From a virus: a stretch of 24,443 nucleotides of DNA. The notes beneath the pieces were generated by a model, which saw only the letters and a program-made list of their open reading frames with translations, searched no databases and was not told the DNA's origin. Of the stretch, positions 13,078 to 22,200 are shown one piece after another; the first letter of the stretch is position 1; the number at the start of each line of letters is the position of its first letter. Where the stretch lies: IMG/VR virus record IMGVR_UViG_3300027710_000132, positions 1 to 24,443 of that record, one strand, 5' to 3'. A program made the translations under genes and the position numbers.

Positions 13078-13788
13078 TTACTCGTCATATAAAGAATTCA
13101 TGTCGCTATTTCTCATAAATTTTGCCTTATTAATTTTAGTAAGACTTTCTGTAATAGCGTCTAATTCTTTTTGTAGTTTTTCATTTAGTCCTTTTAGACG
13201 AATTATCTCCGTTTCGTCTATTTTAACGATTTCTTTGATAACTTCAATCGGCACCTCTTTGATAACCTCTTTAATAACTTCGACGGGAACTTCTTTGATT
13301 ACTTCCCTAATAACTTCAATGGGTACCTCTTTAATTACCTCAATCGGTACTTCTTTTATTATGGTTTTAGTCTTTGACTCACCCGGTACTTCTTTGATAA
13401 CCTCAACCTCAATAGGTACTTCTTTGACGACCTCGACCGTAACTTCTTTAATTATTTCCTTAATGACTTCGACTTCGACAAAGACTTCTTTGATGACTTC
13501 CTTAATAACTTCGACCGGTACCTCTCTAACAACTTCCCTAATAACCTCAATTGGTACTTCCACAAGCTTTTCAACTGTGATTTCAACGATTTTTTCGACT
13601 TCCTTAATGACTTCTTTTTCAATTGTTACCTCCTTTCCTTTTATATGTGATGGGGTCTCACCATACTTTAAAATTGTGAAACCCCTATTGAATGTTTCTT
13701 TTGCTTTTTTATCTAAGTCTTGAACGTTATTTAATTCACAATATTGTATGAATTCTTTATCCAAGGTTAAGGTGTGCTTCTTTACCAT
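13078..13788 (-). CDS. Val/Glu/Lys tetrapeptide-repeat protein, 236 aa
   Basis: Residues 1-50 look like a small ordered domain (LTLDKEFIQYCELNNVQDLD, NRGFTILKYG). Residues about 53-189 are built of four-residue units of the type IKEV, PIEV, IREV and PVEV, roughly 30 in a row, interrupted once by PGESKTKT (135-142). Residues 190-236 form a charged helix (LKGLNEKLQKELDAI). Such alternating hydrophobic and charged repeats could form a long beta or fibrous rod, or a charged tether. The start overlaps the 3' end of the SbcD-like gene by 32 nt. The function is unknown. Confidence 0.8.
   Translation of the reverse strand: MVKKHTLTLDKEFIQYCELNNVQDLDKKAKETFNRGFTILKYGETPSHIKGKEVTIEKEVIKEVEKIVEITVEKLVEVPIEVIREVVREVPVEVIKEVIKEVFVEVEVIKEIIKEVTVEVVKEVPIEVEVIKEVPGESKTKTIIKEVPIEVIKEVPIEVIREVIKEVPVEVIKEVIKEVPIEVIKEIVKIDETEIIRLKGLNEKLQKELDAITESLTKINKAKFMRNSDMNSLYDE
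13222..13632. repeat. Coding tandem repeat of 12-bp units
   Basis: This stretch encodes about 30 successive four-residue units (IKEV/PIEV type) of the repeat protein. Units are conserved at protein level but differ at many third codon positions, so the DNA repeat is imperfect. That suggests the repeat is old and maintained by selection on the protein rather than freshly expanded. Confidence 0.85.
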
Positions 13789-14575
13789 CCTCTATGTCGG
13801 TTATATCTTTTATTTCAAAATGGAGAAATGGTTGTTCATTTGGTAAATCGTGAAATGTATAACCATCTGTCTCCATATTATATATACCGTAACCGTGATG
13901 TTTCATTGTCTCGCCAAAATTTTGTTGAATAAGACTACCGGGCATTATCGCCTTACCACCTTCAGGTAATGTAAATGTTTGTCTCTTATGGATGTCACCA
14001 CATAATAATAAATCCAAACCAACAAAGTTTAATCTATCGTACGCATCTTCAAATTCAAACCCCATATCCGTAGATAACCCTTGGATTGGTCCGTGGAATA
14101 AACCTACGTGGAATTTACCTTCCTCCTTTTCGTATTCAGGTTTCACATTATGTTGATACAACGAATAAACAACCCAATTAATATTCTCATCAGGATATAC
14201 ACCACTATCTTTATAATAAGCAATAGGTTCATCGTACAATAGTTCTACGATTGGTGTGATACTATCCAAACGTTGTGTATTGTTTTCCAAGAAGTCGTGG
14301 TTACCCGGTATGATAACAACTTTACCAAATTCACCTAATTCTTTTAAAAACCAACTCGTTAACATCAATTGTTCATTCGAGATATTAATTTTTTGATGAG
14401 CAATATCACCGGCAACGACAACACGAATATTATCCCAAGTAAGACCTTCATTAACCCAACCTTGATATTGAACCTTTAATTCATCAATTAGTTTTTGGAA
14501 TTGCGCCCTATACAATTCATGGTATTGAAATGTTCTAATGTGGATGTCAGCAATGTGTACAATTCTTTTTATCAT
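13757..14575 (-). CDS. SbcD/Mre11-like nuclease (T4 gp47 type), 272 aa
   Basis: A calcineurin-like metallophosphoesterase that is the nuclease partner of the SbcC/gp46 ATPase; it trims DNA ends for recombination. All metal-binding motifs are present in order: ADIHIR (Asp10, His12), AGDIAHQ (Asp57, His60), PGNHDF (Asn92, His93, Asp94), LFHGP (His161) and CGDIHKRQ (Asp194, His196). The length, about 270 residues, suits a phage gp47 with a short C-terminal capping part. The start overlaps the stop of the exonuclease gene as ATGA, and its 3' end overlaps the repeat-protein gene by 32 nt. Confidence 0.92.
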   Translation of the reverse strand: MIKRIVHIADIHIRTFQYHELYRAQFQKLIDELKVQYQGWVNEGLTWDNIRVVVAGDIAHQKINISNEQLMLTSWFLKELGEFGKVVIIPGNHDFLENNTQRLDSITPIVELLYDEPIAYYKDSGVYPDENINWVVYSLYQHNVKPEYEKEEGKFHVGLFHGPIQGLSTDMGFEFEDAYDRLNFVGLDLLLCGDIHKRQTFTLPEGGKAIMPGSLIQQNFGETMKHHGYGIYNMETDGYTFHDLPNEQPFLHFEIKDITDIEDGKEAHLNLG

Positions 14576-15429
14576 CGTTTTAAATATTTTCCTAAATCCA
14601 TTGTTAAGATTGTGTCATTTATTTCTTTTGGTATTCTAAACTCCTCAAATGTACCGTTTTCTTTTAAAAGAACAATAACACCGCCCATTAATTTTGTTTT
14701 ATTAAATTTGGTTCCTTGTAACATCTTTAATAACAATCGACCATATAATGGTAACTGTAAGTAATAGTGACCTAAGGCGTTATCGTGGTAATTACTAAAT
14801 GGTGGATACAATCTACCCGTATAATATTGAACTTCAAAGTTCTTTGGCTTGTTTGTTTTCCAATCGGTGATAACCAAACCGTAATCTGTTTTTGCTTTAT
14901 TTTCCATTAACCAAACCTTATCGGGTTGACCGGTATATCCCTCTTCAGGGTCACCTAATACCATTTCAGTATCTAACAATACACCACCACGTTCTAACAT
15001 CAAATCAAGGAATTGTTTTCCCGCAACAATCATAGCATCGCTTTTACGTTGTTGTTCTTCGTTGATTTCAAATATCGGTTGTCTGACATCCTTATAACCA
15101 CCAAACCTATCAATGGTATCGCTTTCTAATTCAAAGTGAACACGGCTACCCATATTGGTTGATAAATCACCGGCAAGTTTCCATTCTGCCAACAATTCTT
15201 TTGTGGCTTCAGGGTCACCTTTACACATCTGTAATGCTTTACCTTCCGAGTCAAAGTGTTTGTGGAATTTTGATATAAGTCTTGATACCGATGGGAAATT
15301 ACTTTTAATTTCACCATTTAGGTCTCTCATATAATAAATGTGGTCTTCTTCAATAAAGGTCAACTCTAATTGTTTTCTCTTCTCTTCAAGCACTTCTCTC
15401 ATCTCTAAGGAGATATCGTTTAAATTCAT
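14572..15429 (-). CDS. PD-(D/E)XK exonuclease, RecB/Cas4-like, 285 aa
   Basis: The fold and active site of the PD-(D/E)XK nuclease superfamily are recognisable. GSRVHFELE (94-102) carries the His of RecB-type nucleases, TEMVLGDPEEGYTGQPDKV (154-172) contributes Asp170, ITDWKT (187-192) gives the D-x-K pair (Asp189, Lys191), and QLPLYG (225-230) is the QxxxY motif typical of RecB and Cas4. It probably degrades or resects DNA ends for recombination or recycles host DNA. No cysteine cluster for an iron-sulphur centre is seen, so it is unlike full Cas4. It sits between primase (1 nt gap) and the gp47-like nuclease (ATGA overlap), all likely co-translated. Confidence 0.85.
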   Translation of the reverse strand: MNLNDISLEMREVLEEKRKQLELTFIEEDHIYYMRDLNGEIKSNFPSVSRLISKFHKHFDSEGKALQMCKGDPEATKELLAEWKLAGDLSTNMGSRVHFELESDTIDRFGGYKDVRQPIFEINEEQQRKSDAMIVAGKQFLDLMLERGGVLLDTEMVLGDPEEGYTGQPDKVWLMENKAKTDYGLVITDWKTNKPKNFEVQYYTGRLYPPFSNYHDNALGHYYLQLPLYGRLLLKMLQGTKFNKTKLMGGVIVLLKENGTFEEFRIPKEINDTILTMDLGKYLKR

Positions 15430-15430
15430 A

Positions 15431-16375
15431 TTAATCTAATTTTTTTTCTTTGTATTCACTTAAATCACCGGCAAGGTCTGCAATGTCCTTATCACCTTCT
15501 AACTTAATGATGTTCACTCGACCCATTAATTTACCGCAATTAATTTTGTGGTAAAGTCTTTCAGCATCGTTCCACGCATCGGGGTCTAATACAATTGTAA
15601 GTTCTCCTTTTGCATTGTCATATAATGTATTAAAAAGGTGGTCTGACATAAACTTGCCTAACATTGGTATTGAATTGGGTATGAATATACTATCAAAAGC
15701 ACCTTCGACAATGTATATCTTTTCGCTCCAATTAACTAACTTTTCATTGAAGATAATGATTTCTTTTTGTACTTCAGGATTTTTATACTTCAATTTGGTA
15801 TAGGAAAGATATGACCTTGCAATAAAATAATTTAAATAACCTTCTTCGTTATATGATGGTATGATAATCCTATTTGCAAAATCACCTTCGTAACAGAATC
15901 CAATGTTATATCGTTCTAACATTTCATCCGTGATATTTCTTTTTTTAATATAAGCCCACGCTTGTCTGAATTGTGATGTTAATTGTAAACCTCTACTTGC
16001 ATCTTTAAATGCAATAAATTCTTTTGGTAATTTTACCTGCTTATAAATTCTTTTAGGTGCTTCACCATCCTCATCAGGTCTTAATATAAGATACTTCTTG
16101 AGTAGCTTTGGATTACCGTGTTGTTTTATTAATTTATATAATGTACCGCGTGTTCCGTGTGTTTCAGAACACGACCAGCATTTAAAAACACTTTCTTTAT
16201 AGTTGATTTCAAGATTTCCTTTACCATCTCCGTGGTCAAGTTCCTTAATATCATATGAACAAACAGGACAATCAAATGATATTTGTCCTTTGTAATCGTT
16301 GTGGAGTTTAGGCGTACCTAAAATGTCCTCAAGGATATCAATTACCGGTGAATAATCTACTTTTTGGTCAGTCAT
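15431..16375 (-). CDS. DnaG-type DNA primase, zinc finger plus TOPRIM, 314 aa
   Basis: Primases make the RNA primers for lagging-strand synthesis. An N-terminal zinc finger of two CxxC pairs is seen at C36/C39 (FDCPVCSYD) and C66/C69 (FKCWSCSETHG). A DnaG core segment is at 169-188 (with RIIIPSYNEEGYLNYFIARS). The TOPRIM metal site is clear: VEGAFDS (Glu224) and VLDPDAWND (Asp264, Asp266). At 314 residues it is shorter than bacterial DnaG and lacks the C-terminal helicase-binding domain, similar to T4 gp61 in size. It heads the run primase, exonuclease, SbcD-like nuclease, just downstream of a terminator. Confidence 0.9.
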   Translation of the reverse strand: MTDQKVDYSPVIDILEDILGTPKLHNDYKGQISFDCPVCSYDIKELDHGDGKGNLEINYKESVFKCWSCSETHGTRGTLYKLIKQHGNPKLLKKYLILRPDEDGEAPKRIYKQVKLPKEFIAFKDASRGLQLTSQFRQAWAYIKKRNITDEMLERYNIGFCYEGDFANRIIIPSYNEEGYLNYFIARSYLSYTKLKYKNPEVQKEIIIFNEKLVNWSEKIYIVEGAFDSIFIPNSIPMLGKFMSDHLFNTLYDNAKGELTIVLDPDAWNDAERLYHKINCGKLMGRVNIIKLEGDKDIADLAGDLSEYKEKKLD

Positions 16376-16419
16376 ACTCGAAAGGTATGTAAAATATTTG
16401 ATAAAAAAAAATTAGACAT

Positions 16420-16453
16420 AAAAAAAGAGAGTCAGACACCACCCTGACTCTCT
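16420..16453 (-). terminator. Intrinsic terminator after the RuvC-like gene
   Basis: AGAGAGTCAG (16426-16435) and CTGACTCTCT (16444-16453) form a perfect 10-bp stem with an 8-nt loop. On the minus strand the hairpin runs straight into seven T (16426-16420, the first T also closing the stem), with another T-rich stretch after it. It lies 75 nt after the RuvC-like stop and 45 nt before the primase ATG, so primase probably has its own promoter or relies on read-through. Confidence 0.85.
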
Positions 16454-16462
16454 ACCAACCAA

Positions 16463-16480
16463 GAATGTATTGCTACATTC
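16463..16480. repeat. Second small inverted repeat beside the terminator
   Basis: GAATGTA (16463-16469) and TACATTC (16474-16480) pair perfectly around TTGC. On the minus strand this hairpin precedes the main terminator by 9 nt. It may stabilise the RuvC transcript's 3' end or be part of a small structured RNA, or it may be chance. Confidence 0.45.
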
Positions 16481-16527
16481 CCGACCTACATTAATAAATA
16501 TAAATAAAAGATTTTAAAAAACAAAGC

Positions 16528-17142
16528 CTACTTCGTATTTTTTTCAATTTCTTTTATCATATTTACATATCCTATTACACAACACGCAGCATCTGCCATA
16601 TCGTAGTTTTCTTTCTTTAACGCATTGTTTTTTCCGTACAACCAATTAATGTCAGGACAAACCTCATTAACGTGTTCCCATATCACATGTTTCTTATCAA
16701 TATCTTTTGGATAACCACCAAACAAAACATTACGTCCCTTATCATTTGGACCAACCAAATCAGGAAAAGCAAACTTTCTTGAATTGTATGTTGAGATAAA
16801 TGTTGGTAAGACGCCTAAAGCATCGTAACACACTTTAAGAATTAAAGTATTGTAACGTAACAAAGTACCAATTGTATAAATGTTGTTAGATTGAAGGAGT
16901 GGCTCTTCTATAATGACACGGGTAATTCCCATTCCTTTATAGTTTTCGATGTGCGCCTTAAACGCATCCGCCTTCTTAATTAATTCTTCAATTTTATCTT
17001 CGGGTTGTGGTTTAATTTTTGGTGAAAAGTGTGTTAACTCCAATAATTTTGAACCCGAAATATCAAATAAAGCAAAACCTATGGTTTTTGTGCTGATGTC
17101 TAATCCAAGAATTTTAGCCGACTCAAGTATTTTTTTATTCAT
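16528..17142 (-). CDS. RuvC-like Holliday junction resolvase, 204 aa
   Basis: An RNase H-fold endonuclease that would cut four-way DNA junctions before packaging. The motifs fit RuvC: ILGLDISTKTIGFALFD (11-27, Asp15), a second acidic strand RVIIEEPL (75-82, Glu79 and Glu80) and a C-terminal acidic helix ENYDMADAACCVIGY (178-192, Asp181 and Asp184). Length is slightly above bacterial RuvC (about 170). A phage resolvase is expected alongside the gp46/gp47-like pair and would do the job of T4 endonuclease VII. A strong terminator follows. It starts 39 nt after the structural gene block. Confidence 0.85.
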   Translation of the reverse strand: MNKKILESAKILGLDISTKTIGFALFDISGSKLLELTHFSPKIKPQPEDKIEELIKKADAFKAHIENYKGMGITRVIIEEPLLQSNNIYTIGTLLRYNTLILKVCYDALGVLPTFISTYNSRKFAFPDLVGPNDKGRNVLFGGYPKDIDKKHVIWEHVNEVCPDINWLYGKNNALKKENYDMADAACCVIGYVNMIKEIEKNTK

Positions 17143-17181
17143 ATAAACTATATTAAATAATAAAATATGAATAGTAAAGTC

Positions 17182-19236
17182 TTAGAAGTCTAATTTAACA
17201 GCAAAAACTTGTGTTCCAACTCTTTCGATTGGTTTTGCGGTCTTTGCAACTAATAATGTCTCTTTGCTTTCGTTAAGTAATATTACTTCGGTAATATATT
17301 TTTTAGTTGTTGTTTCTACACCATTATTAAATCTTGTTGGGTTTTGTGATGTTGTAAACTTAAGATTTGGTAAATTAATTAAGAAATTCATCTCTTCAAT
17401 ATCTGTAGCTCTCACTAACTTTACATAACCAGGGAATGGTTGCTCATCACCAAATTGTGGTGAAGTAGATGGCTCATTTGGTATTGAACCCATGAAATCT
17501 TCAATATCGAATGCGGCACCACCACTATACTTGGTTTTATTGATAGTAAATGTTACACCCGTTAAGTCTGTTGGGTCTAATGGATTATTACCATCTCCAC
17601 CCGCTTCTGATGTAAAATCAATATAATTCCAATCATCTGATAGTGGTTGTTCACCATTTCCAACCATTTGTGTTAATATGTAAAACTTATTAAAGACAAA
17701 TCCGTTTTTAATATCATTCATTGATATTTTCATAAAGTTAAATCCACCGTTAAACTTAACAGTAACATTTGAAGGTGTTGTAGTTCCCGTGATTTTTGTG
17801 AAATAATTACAAGGTAAACCATTTAATGTTGTTGACCCCGTACCATTTGACAGCATATACGTTACCCATAATGTTTGACCAGTAGTTCCACTCAGTGTTG
17901 AATTTGCGGCATTACTATCTGAAGGTGTTAATCCTACTTTTGGTGCCGGTAATGTATATGTTCTATTTGATTTATAATCTAATGCCGCAACAATTTCTTC
18001 GTCATCAAATACCACAACCTTCTTGTCAACAAAAATCTTACCAACTTTGTATCCATTCTCATCAAGTAAATCTCTATAACGTAATGAGAAATTTTGATTA
18101 ATAGCTGACTTAACTAATTTTGGTTCGTCATCTGCAGTAAAAATTGTACCTATTGTTGTTCCTGTACTTCTATGATATGACAAAAATGGAAGATACACTT
18201 GGAAATATTCGTAGTCGTCTGAACCATCTAAAGTAATTGTAGAACCGGTAGCCATACTAATATAATCGTCATATTTAAAAAATCTATCAGGGTCAATTTC
18301 AAGGTCACCAAGTTTCGAATAATGAATTAAACCTATTGATTTTTGTTCAGTCGGTATTATTTCAATCTCTTCACCAAATGAATTAATGTATGATGTTGGT
18401 TTTGTTATTGTTCCACCCGTTAAGTTTACAAATGTTTGTCCTGTTGAATTATAACCCAAAAATTCTTTTGTTGAAATATATTTACTACTTGTGAAACCTG
18501 ATATACTTTCATCTACTGTGCTAAAACCTATTGGTTTTTGTGACCATACAACATTTAATGTCCACGGGTCTTCATTATCAGTTGATGCCATGTCACAACT
18601 ATTACACACTACTTGTGCTGTTCCCGTTAATCCCGATAAATTTGGTGTTGCTCTATCTAACACTATTAATTGTGTTGTTGGTGTTACTCCTGTAACCGAA
18701 ACTACTTTATAAATTTGTGAATTAGTATCACCGGTGATGATATCACCATTAAACTTATTCAACGCTAATGTAATATATTGACAATTTGCGTAAGTTGTGC
18801 CTGTTGATATTGTTACTAATAACGATGAAGCACCTGTGATACCAGAATAATTAATCGTATTATTTAAACATTGAACCGTAGATTCATCCTCAAGTAAATT
18901 ATATTCTGATACAAAACCCGCAGGTTCCATTAGATTTCTAATTGTTTCAACCGTTGAACCTGTTACAGGTACACCATATTGTGTAGCATTTGTTGAATCA
19001 AATAAAAATGGATACTTAATTTGTGAATCTTTATCTAACGGTGCAAATACTCCTTGATGTGTTGTACCTGTTATTACATTACCCGTAATTCCAGAAAATG
19101 GATTAGTATACACAAATTCCGAATCACCAATTGAAAAGTAACTTATTTTAAAATCACCCTTTGCAATTGCTCTTCTACCTGATTGTGTTAATCTTGCTGA
19201 TAGATATTCTGAATTATTACCGTTTAAAAAGCTCAT
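17182..19236 (-). CDS. Virion structural protein, probably tail or baseplate associated, 684 aa
   Basis: A Thr/Ser/Gly-rich protein with many predicted beta strands and short TGT/TGS turns, typical of tail and fibre proteins. It begins MSFLNGNNSEYLSARLTQSG followed by a SYFSIGDSEF segment, a start I associate with structural proteins of T4-like Bacteroidota phages. The ATG at 19236 is chosen over an in-frame TTG at 19272 because the conserved-looking N-terminus begins there. A 32-nt AT-rich spacer separates it from the baseplate-adhesin gene. Specific identity (for example a baseplate wedge, plug or spike part) cannot be decided by eye. Confidence 0.7.
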   Translation of the reverse strand: MSFLNGNNSEYLSARLTQSGRRAIAKGDFKISYFSIGDSEFVYTNPFSGITGNVITGTTHQGVFAPLDKDSQIKYPFLFDSTNATQYGVPVTGSTVETIRNLMEPAGFVSEYNLLEDESTVQCLNNTINYSGITGASSLLVTISTGTTYANCQYITLALNKFNGDIITGDTNSQIYKVVSVTGVTPTTQLIVLDRATPNLSGLTGTAQVVCNSCDMASTDNEDPWTLNVVWSQKPIGFSTVDESISGFTSSKYISTKEFLGYNSTGQTFVNLTGGTITKPTSYINSFGEEIEIIPTEQKSIGLIHYSKLGDLEIDPDRFFKYDDYISMATGSTITLDGSDDYEYFQVYLPFLSYHRSTGTTIGTIFTADDEPKLVKSAINQNFSLRYRDLLDENGYKVGKIFVDKKVVVFDDEEIVAALDYKSNRTYTLPAPKVGLTPSDSNAANSTLSGTTGQTLWVTYMLSNGTGSTTLNGLPCNYFTKITGTTTPSNVTVKFNGGFNFMKISMNDIKNGFVFNKFYILTQMVGNGEQPLSDDWNYIDFTSEAGGDGNNPLDPTDLTGVTFTINKTKYSGGAAFDIEDFMGSIPNEPSTSPQFGDEQPFPGYVKLVRATDIEEMNFLINLPNLKFTTSQNPTRFNNGVETTTKKYITEVILLNESKETLLVAKTAKPIERVGTQVFAVKLDF

Positions 19237-19268
19237 ATATATTATAAATATTAATTTTATTATTTTTA

Positions 19269-22200
19269 TCAACCTGGTGGAAGTGGGTCACCACCACCGC
19301 CACTAGTCGTACATTCACTTAAGTCTGTATTAGTAATTGTTCCTAACAATTCTAAATTATCACCAGTATAGAATGTTCTTCTATGTGCCCCGTAGGAATC
19401 AACAAAATACCAATCACCTTGCATAAATGTTCCAAGATTTTCCCAATTTCCTGAAACATTAAAGGTTGTGTATTTGTAAGTATCATTTAACACGTATGAT
19501 TGATATGGTTCAGACGCGGAGTTTGCGTTGGCACATGTTGTATAATAAACATCAGATAATTGCCAACATTCTGAGTTATCTCCTGTTGCAACTTCATCCG
19601 TTGTATTATATTCTGATGAACATGGATTATTATCAATTTTTAGTTGATATTCAGTCCCATTTATACAATATGGTGAACCCGAATCAACCCAATTAGGTGT
19701 GGTGATTGGTTCTGAAGTTAACATTGACGTTATTCCTGAGAATGTTAGAGTTCCACCTGTTCCATTACTAAATTGATTTCCTGTAAAGTATGAATTAGTA
19801 TTTTCATATATATCGTATTGGTAAACAGTACCATTATCACATTCCCATCTTGGCCCACGAGATGTTAAATAAGTAGGTTCAGTCGATGGTGGTGGAGTTG
19901 GCGTCAGTGATGGTGTCATTGATAATGATGGTACTGGTGTGCTACATGGTGTCCAGTCTTGTATAATTCCACTACTATTAATTGATGCTACCATTGTAAA
20001 GTTACCTGAAGCTCCTTGTATTTTAATTGCATACCATTTACCACCACCATCAGGTGTTGCACCATTGGTTGCTACATTACTAGTGTATAATTGATATGTT
20101 GTTCCTGATGTGATACTTGTTTCATCTACATAAAGGTTACCACTATTTAATTGAGTATATCCAAGATTTATAGCTAATTGTTGTTCGTCTACACCACATA
20201 CTTCCGACTTAATTGTTGTTAAATCAACTGTATCTCTTGTCCACGCAGTAACATATGCGGTTCTATTTTCAGGTGGTGGTGTCACTTCAGGACAACCATT
20301 GATACTTGGTGAAACGGCATCAACATCATACTTAGTTCCATTAGGGTCGGGGTCCACGGTAAATGTATTTCCCGCAGCATAATAGGTTTCAGAACTTCCC
20401 ACTACTCTCTGTCCGCTAGTAAATGTTCCCGGTGGTTTAAGTATTGAATAAACATCAGAACCACCTGCACAAGGTGATAATTGATAATAAACAGGACTTA
20501 ATGAACCGTCGATAATTGTCACTTCATTTGAGGTGGACAATACCGTTCCAGAGGCACTTCCACTTCTAAGTTCTAATTTAAATTTCTCAGTACCTTCGGT
20601 TAATTGGTCTTCAGCTAATGAGAATGAATATTCTTGTCCCGATTGATTCAATGTAATTGTTGATGGAAAATTATTTTGAAAGTCATTTAAATCAACCGTT
20701 CCAGATGTGCTTAATATGGTGATATAAAGCGTTTGAGGGAATGAAATATTCGCGGCAGTTACTGTTGCAGTAAATGCACCTCCTAAGTCATCCCGACTAT
20801 CTGGACTTAGACTTATACCATATGATGGTGTTGGACCAGGTGTGGCTGACGGAGTTGATGTCATTGTCATTGTCATCGTTGGTGTCATCGATGGTGTCAT
20901 TGTCATTGTCATCGTTGGTGTCTGAGTAGGTGTCATCGTCATCGATGGTGTTGGTCCAAGTGTAGTTGACGGAGTTGGTGTCATCGTCATCGATGGTGTT
21001 GGTGCAAGTGTTGTTGACGGAGTTGGTGTCATTGTCATTGTCGATGTCTGAGTTGGCGTCATCGTCATTGTCATTGTTGGCGTCATCGTCATTGACGGTG
21101 TCGGTAACGGTGTAACCGCATCGTATGTAATTGGATAATATAATGGTGACCCCATAAAGAAATTAAATGAATTCACTATGGTACAACTATTTGGTCCATA
21201 TTTATATGACTTGAATTTAATTTTTTCATTACCATTATCATCAGTAAAGAATTCATACGATAATAACGGTCCATTTGTTGTGCCCGTTAATGCTGAATTG
21301 CCAATACTATTACCATAAACCGTATTTTTACCAACATTATCAATATTAAACCCAAAATTGTTGTTTATGTAATTAATTGCACCAACAATTGCATCTTTCC
21401 ATAATATATGTAATGCGTCTAAGTCAATACAATAAGTACTATCATACGCATCAGCACCTTCCGCTCCAACATCTAAAGTATTTCCCGCTGTTCCACAATA
21501 TAAACTTGCTCGTTTGGGTGATGTTGTTGTGCTTGATGTTGTTCCACTTAAAACTACATATGTTGATGTGTCACTTGTGTTTCCTGAGTACTTAACCCCA
21601 TCAATTTCAAATGTTGGGAATATTCTTATATAACCATCTTTATTTGAATCGCCAAATTGTAGTTGAAATCCTGTGCTAACATCCGTGATGATTTCATTAA
21701 CGTATGTTCTAAATCCAATTTCAGGATAAACATCATCAATAATTTCAACTAATTGACATGGCTTTCTGTATTTAAATTTCGAACGACCTAATTTACCGTT
21801 CTCAATAACGTTACCACCAGTCCATAATGTGGTTGCGGGGATAAATTGTTCTACAACTTGCACCCAATATGGACTCATTTTGTTGACAAACTCATTAAGG
21901 GTTATAAAATCATATGGTACTTCTACCGTACTAACATAAGCATTGTAGACATCTTCTAAGCTAATGTATGTCTTTTCGTATCTAACTGAGTGTGAATTTT
22001 TGATGACGTTTGATAATACATTATCAATAAATTCTGCGAATGTTATGCCTGTTTGTGGTGTTAATCCACCAAAATTAACGGTACCATTCTTTGATTGTCT
22101 CCAAATATCATAATCAATTGTTTGTGATGGTGATAAGTAAACGCTAATATTTTTTCTATTTAATATTAATGACGATTCTTGGTCATTAGAACTGTTTTTG

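Noticed and set aside
13222-13632. Possible CRISPR array or non-coding tandem repeat
   Set aside because: The repeats have a 12-base period with no unique spacers and lie wholly within a coding frame.
13064-13723. Long plus-strand open frame rich in Thr, Ser, Leu and Ile (TSLITS repeats)
   Set aside because: It is the antisense reading of the IKEV/PIEV repeats. The minus frame has a sensible domain layout and normal gene junctions; the plus frame would be an isolated gene within a minus operon.
16427-16500. tRNA-like segment (TTGGTAGAG on the minus strand next to hairpins)
   Set aside because: No acceptor stem, anticodon arm or T-arm could be assembled; the hairpins fit a terminator better.
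16499-16506. T4-type late promoter TATAAATA
   Set aside because: It lies on the plus strand, facing away from all nearby genes, in an AT-rich gap where such a match is easily due to chance.
19237-19272. Upstream TTG start adding 12 residues to the 684-aa structural protein
   Set aside because: The extra residues are hydrophobic and AT-driven, while the recognisable N-terminus begins at the ATG at 19236.
20822-21112. Possible CRISPR or satellite repeat
   Set aside because: Repeats are short, irregular and in frame with the giant structural gene, encoding a Thr/Pro/Met/Ser linker.
19269-21112. Diversity-generating retroelement target in the adhesin-like C-terminus
   Set aside because: No reverse transcriptase, accessory protein or template repeat is visible in this window, so there is no support.
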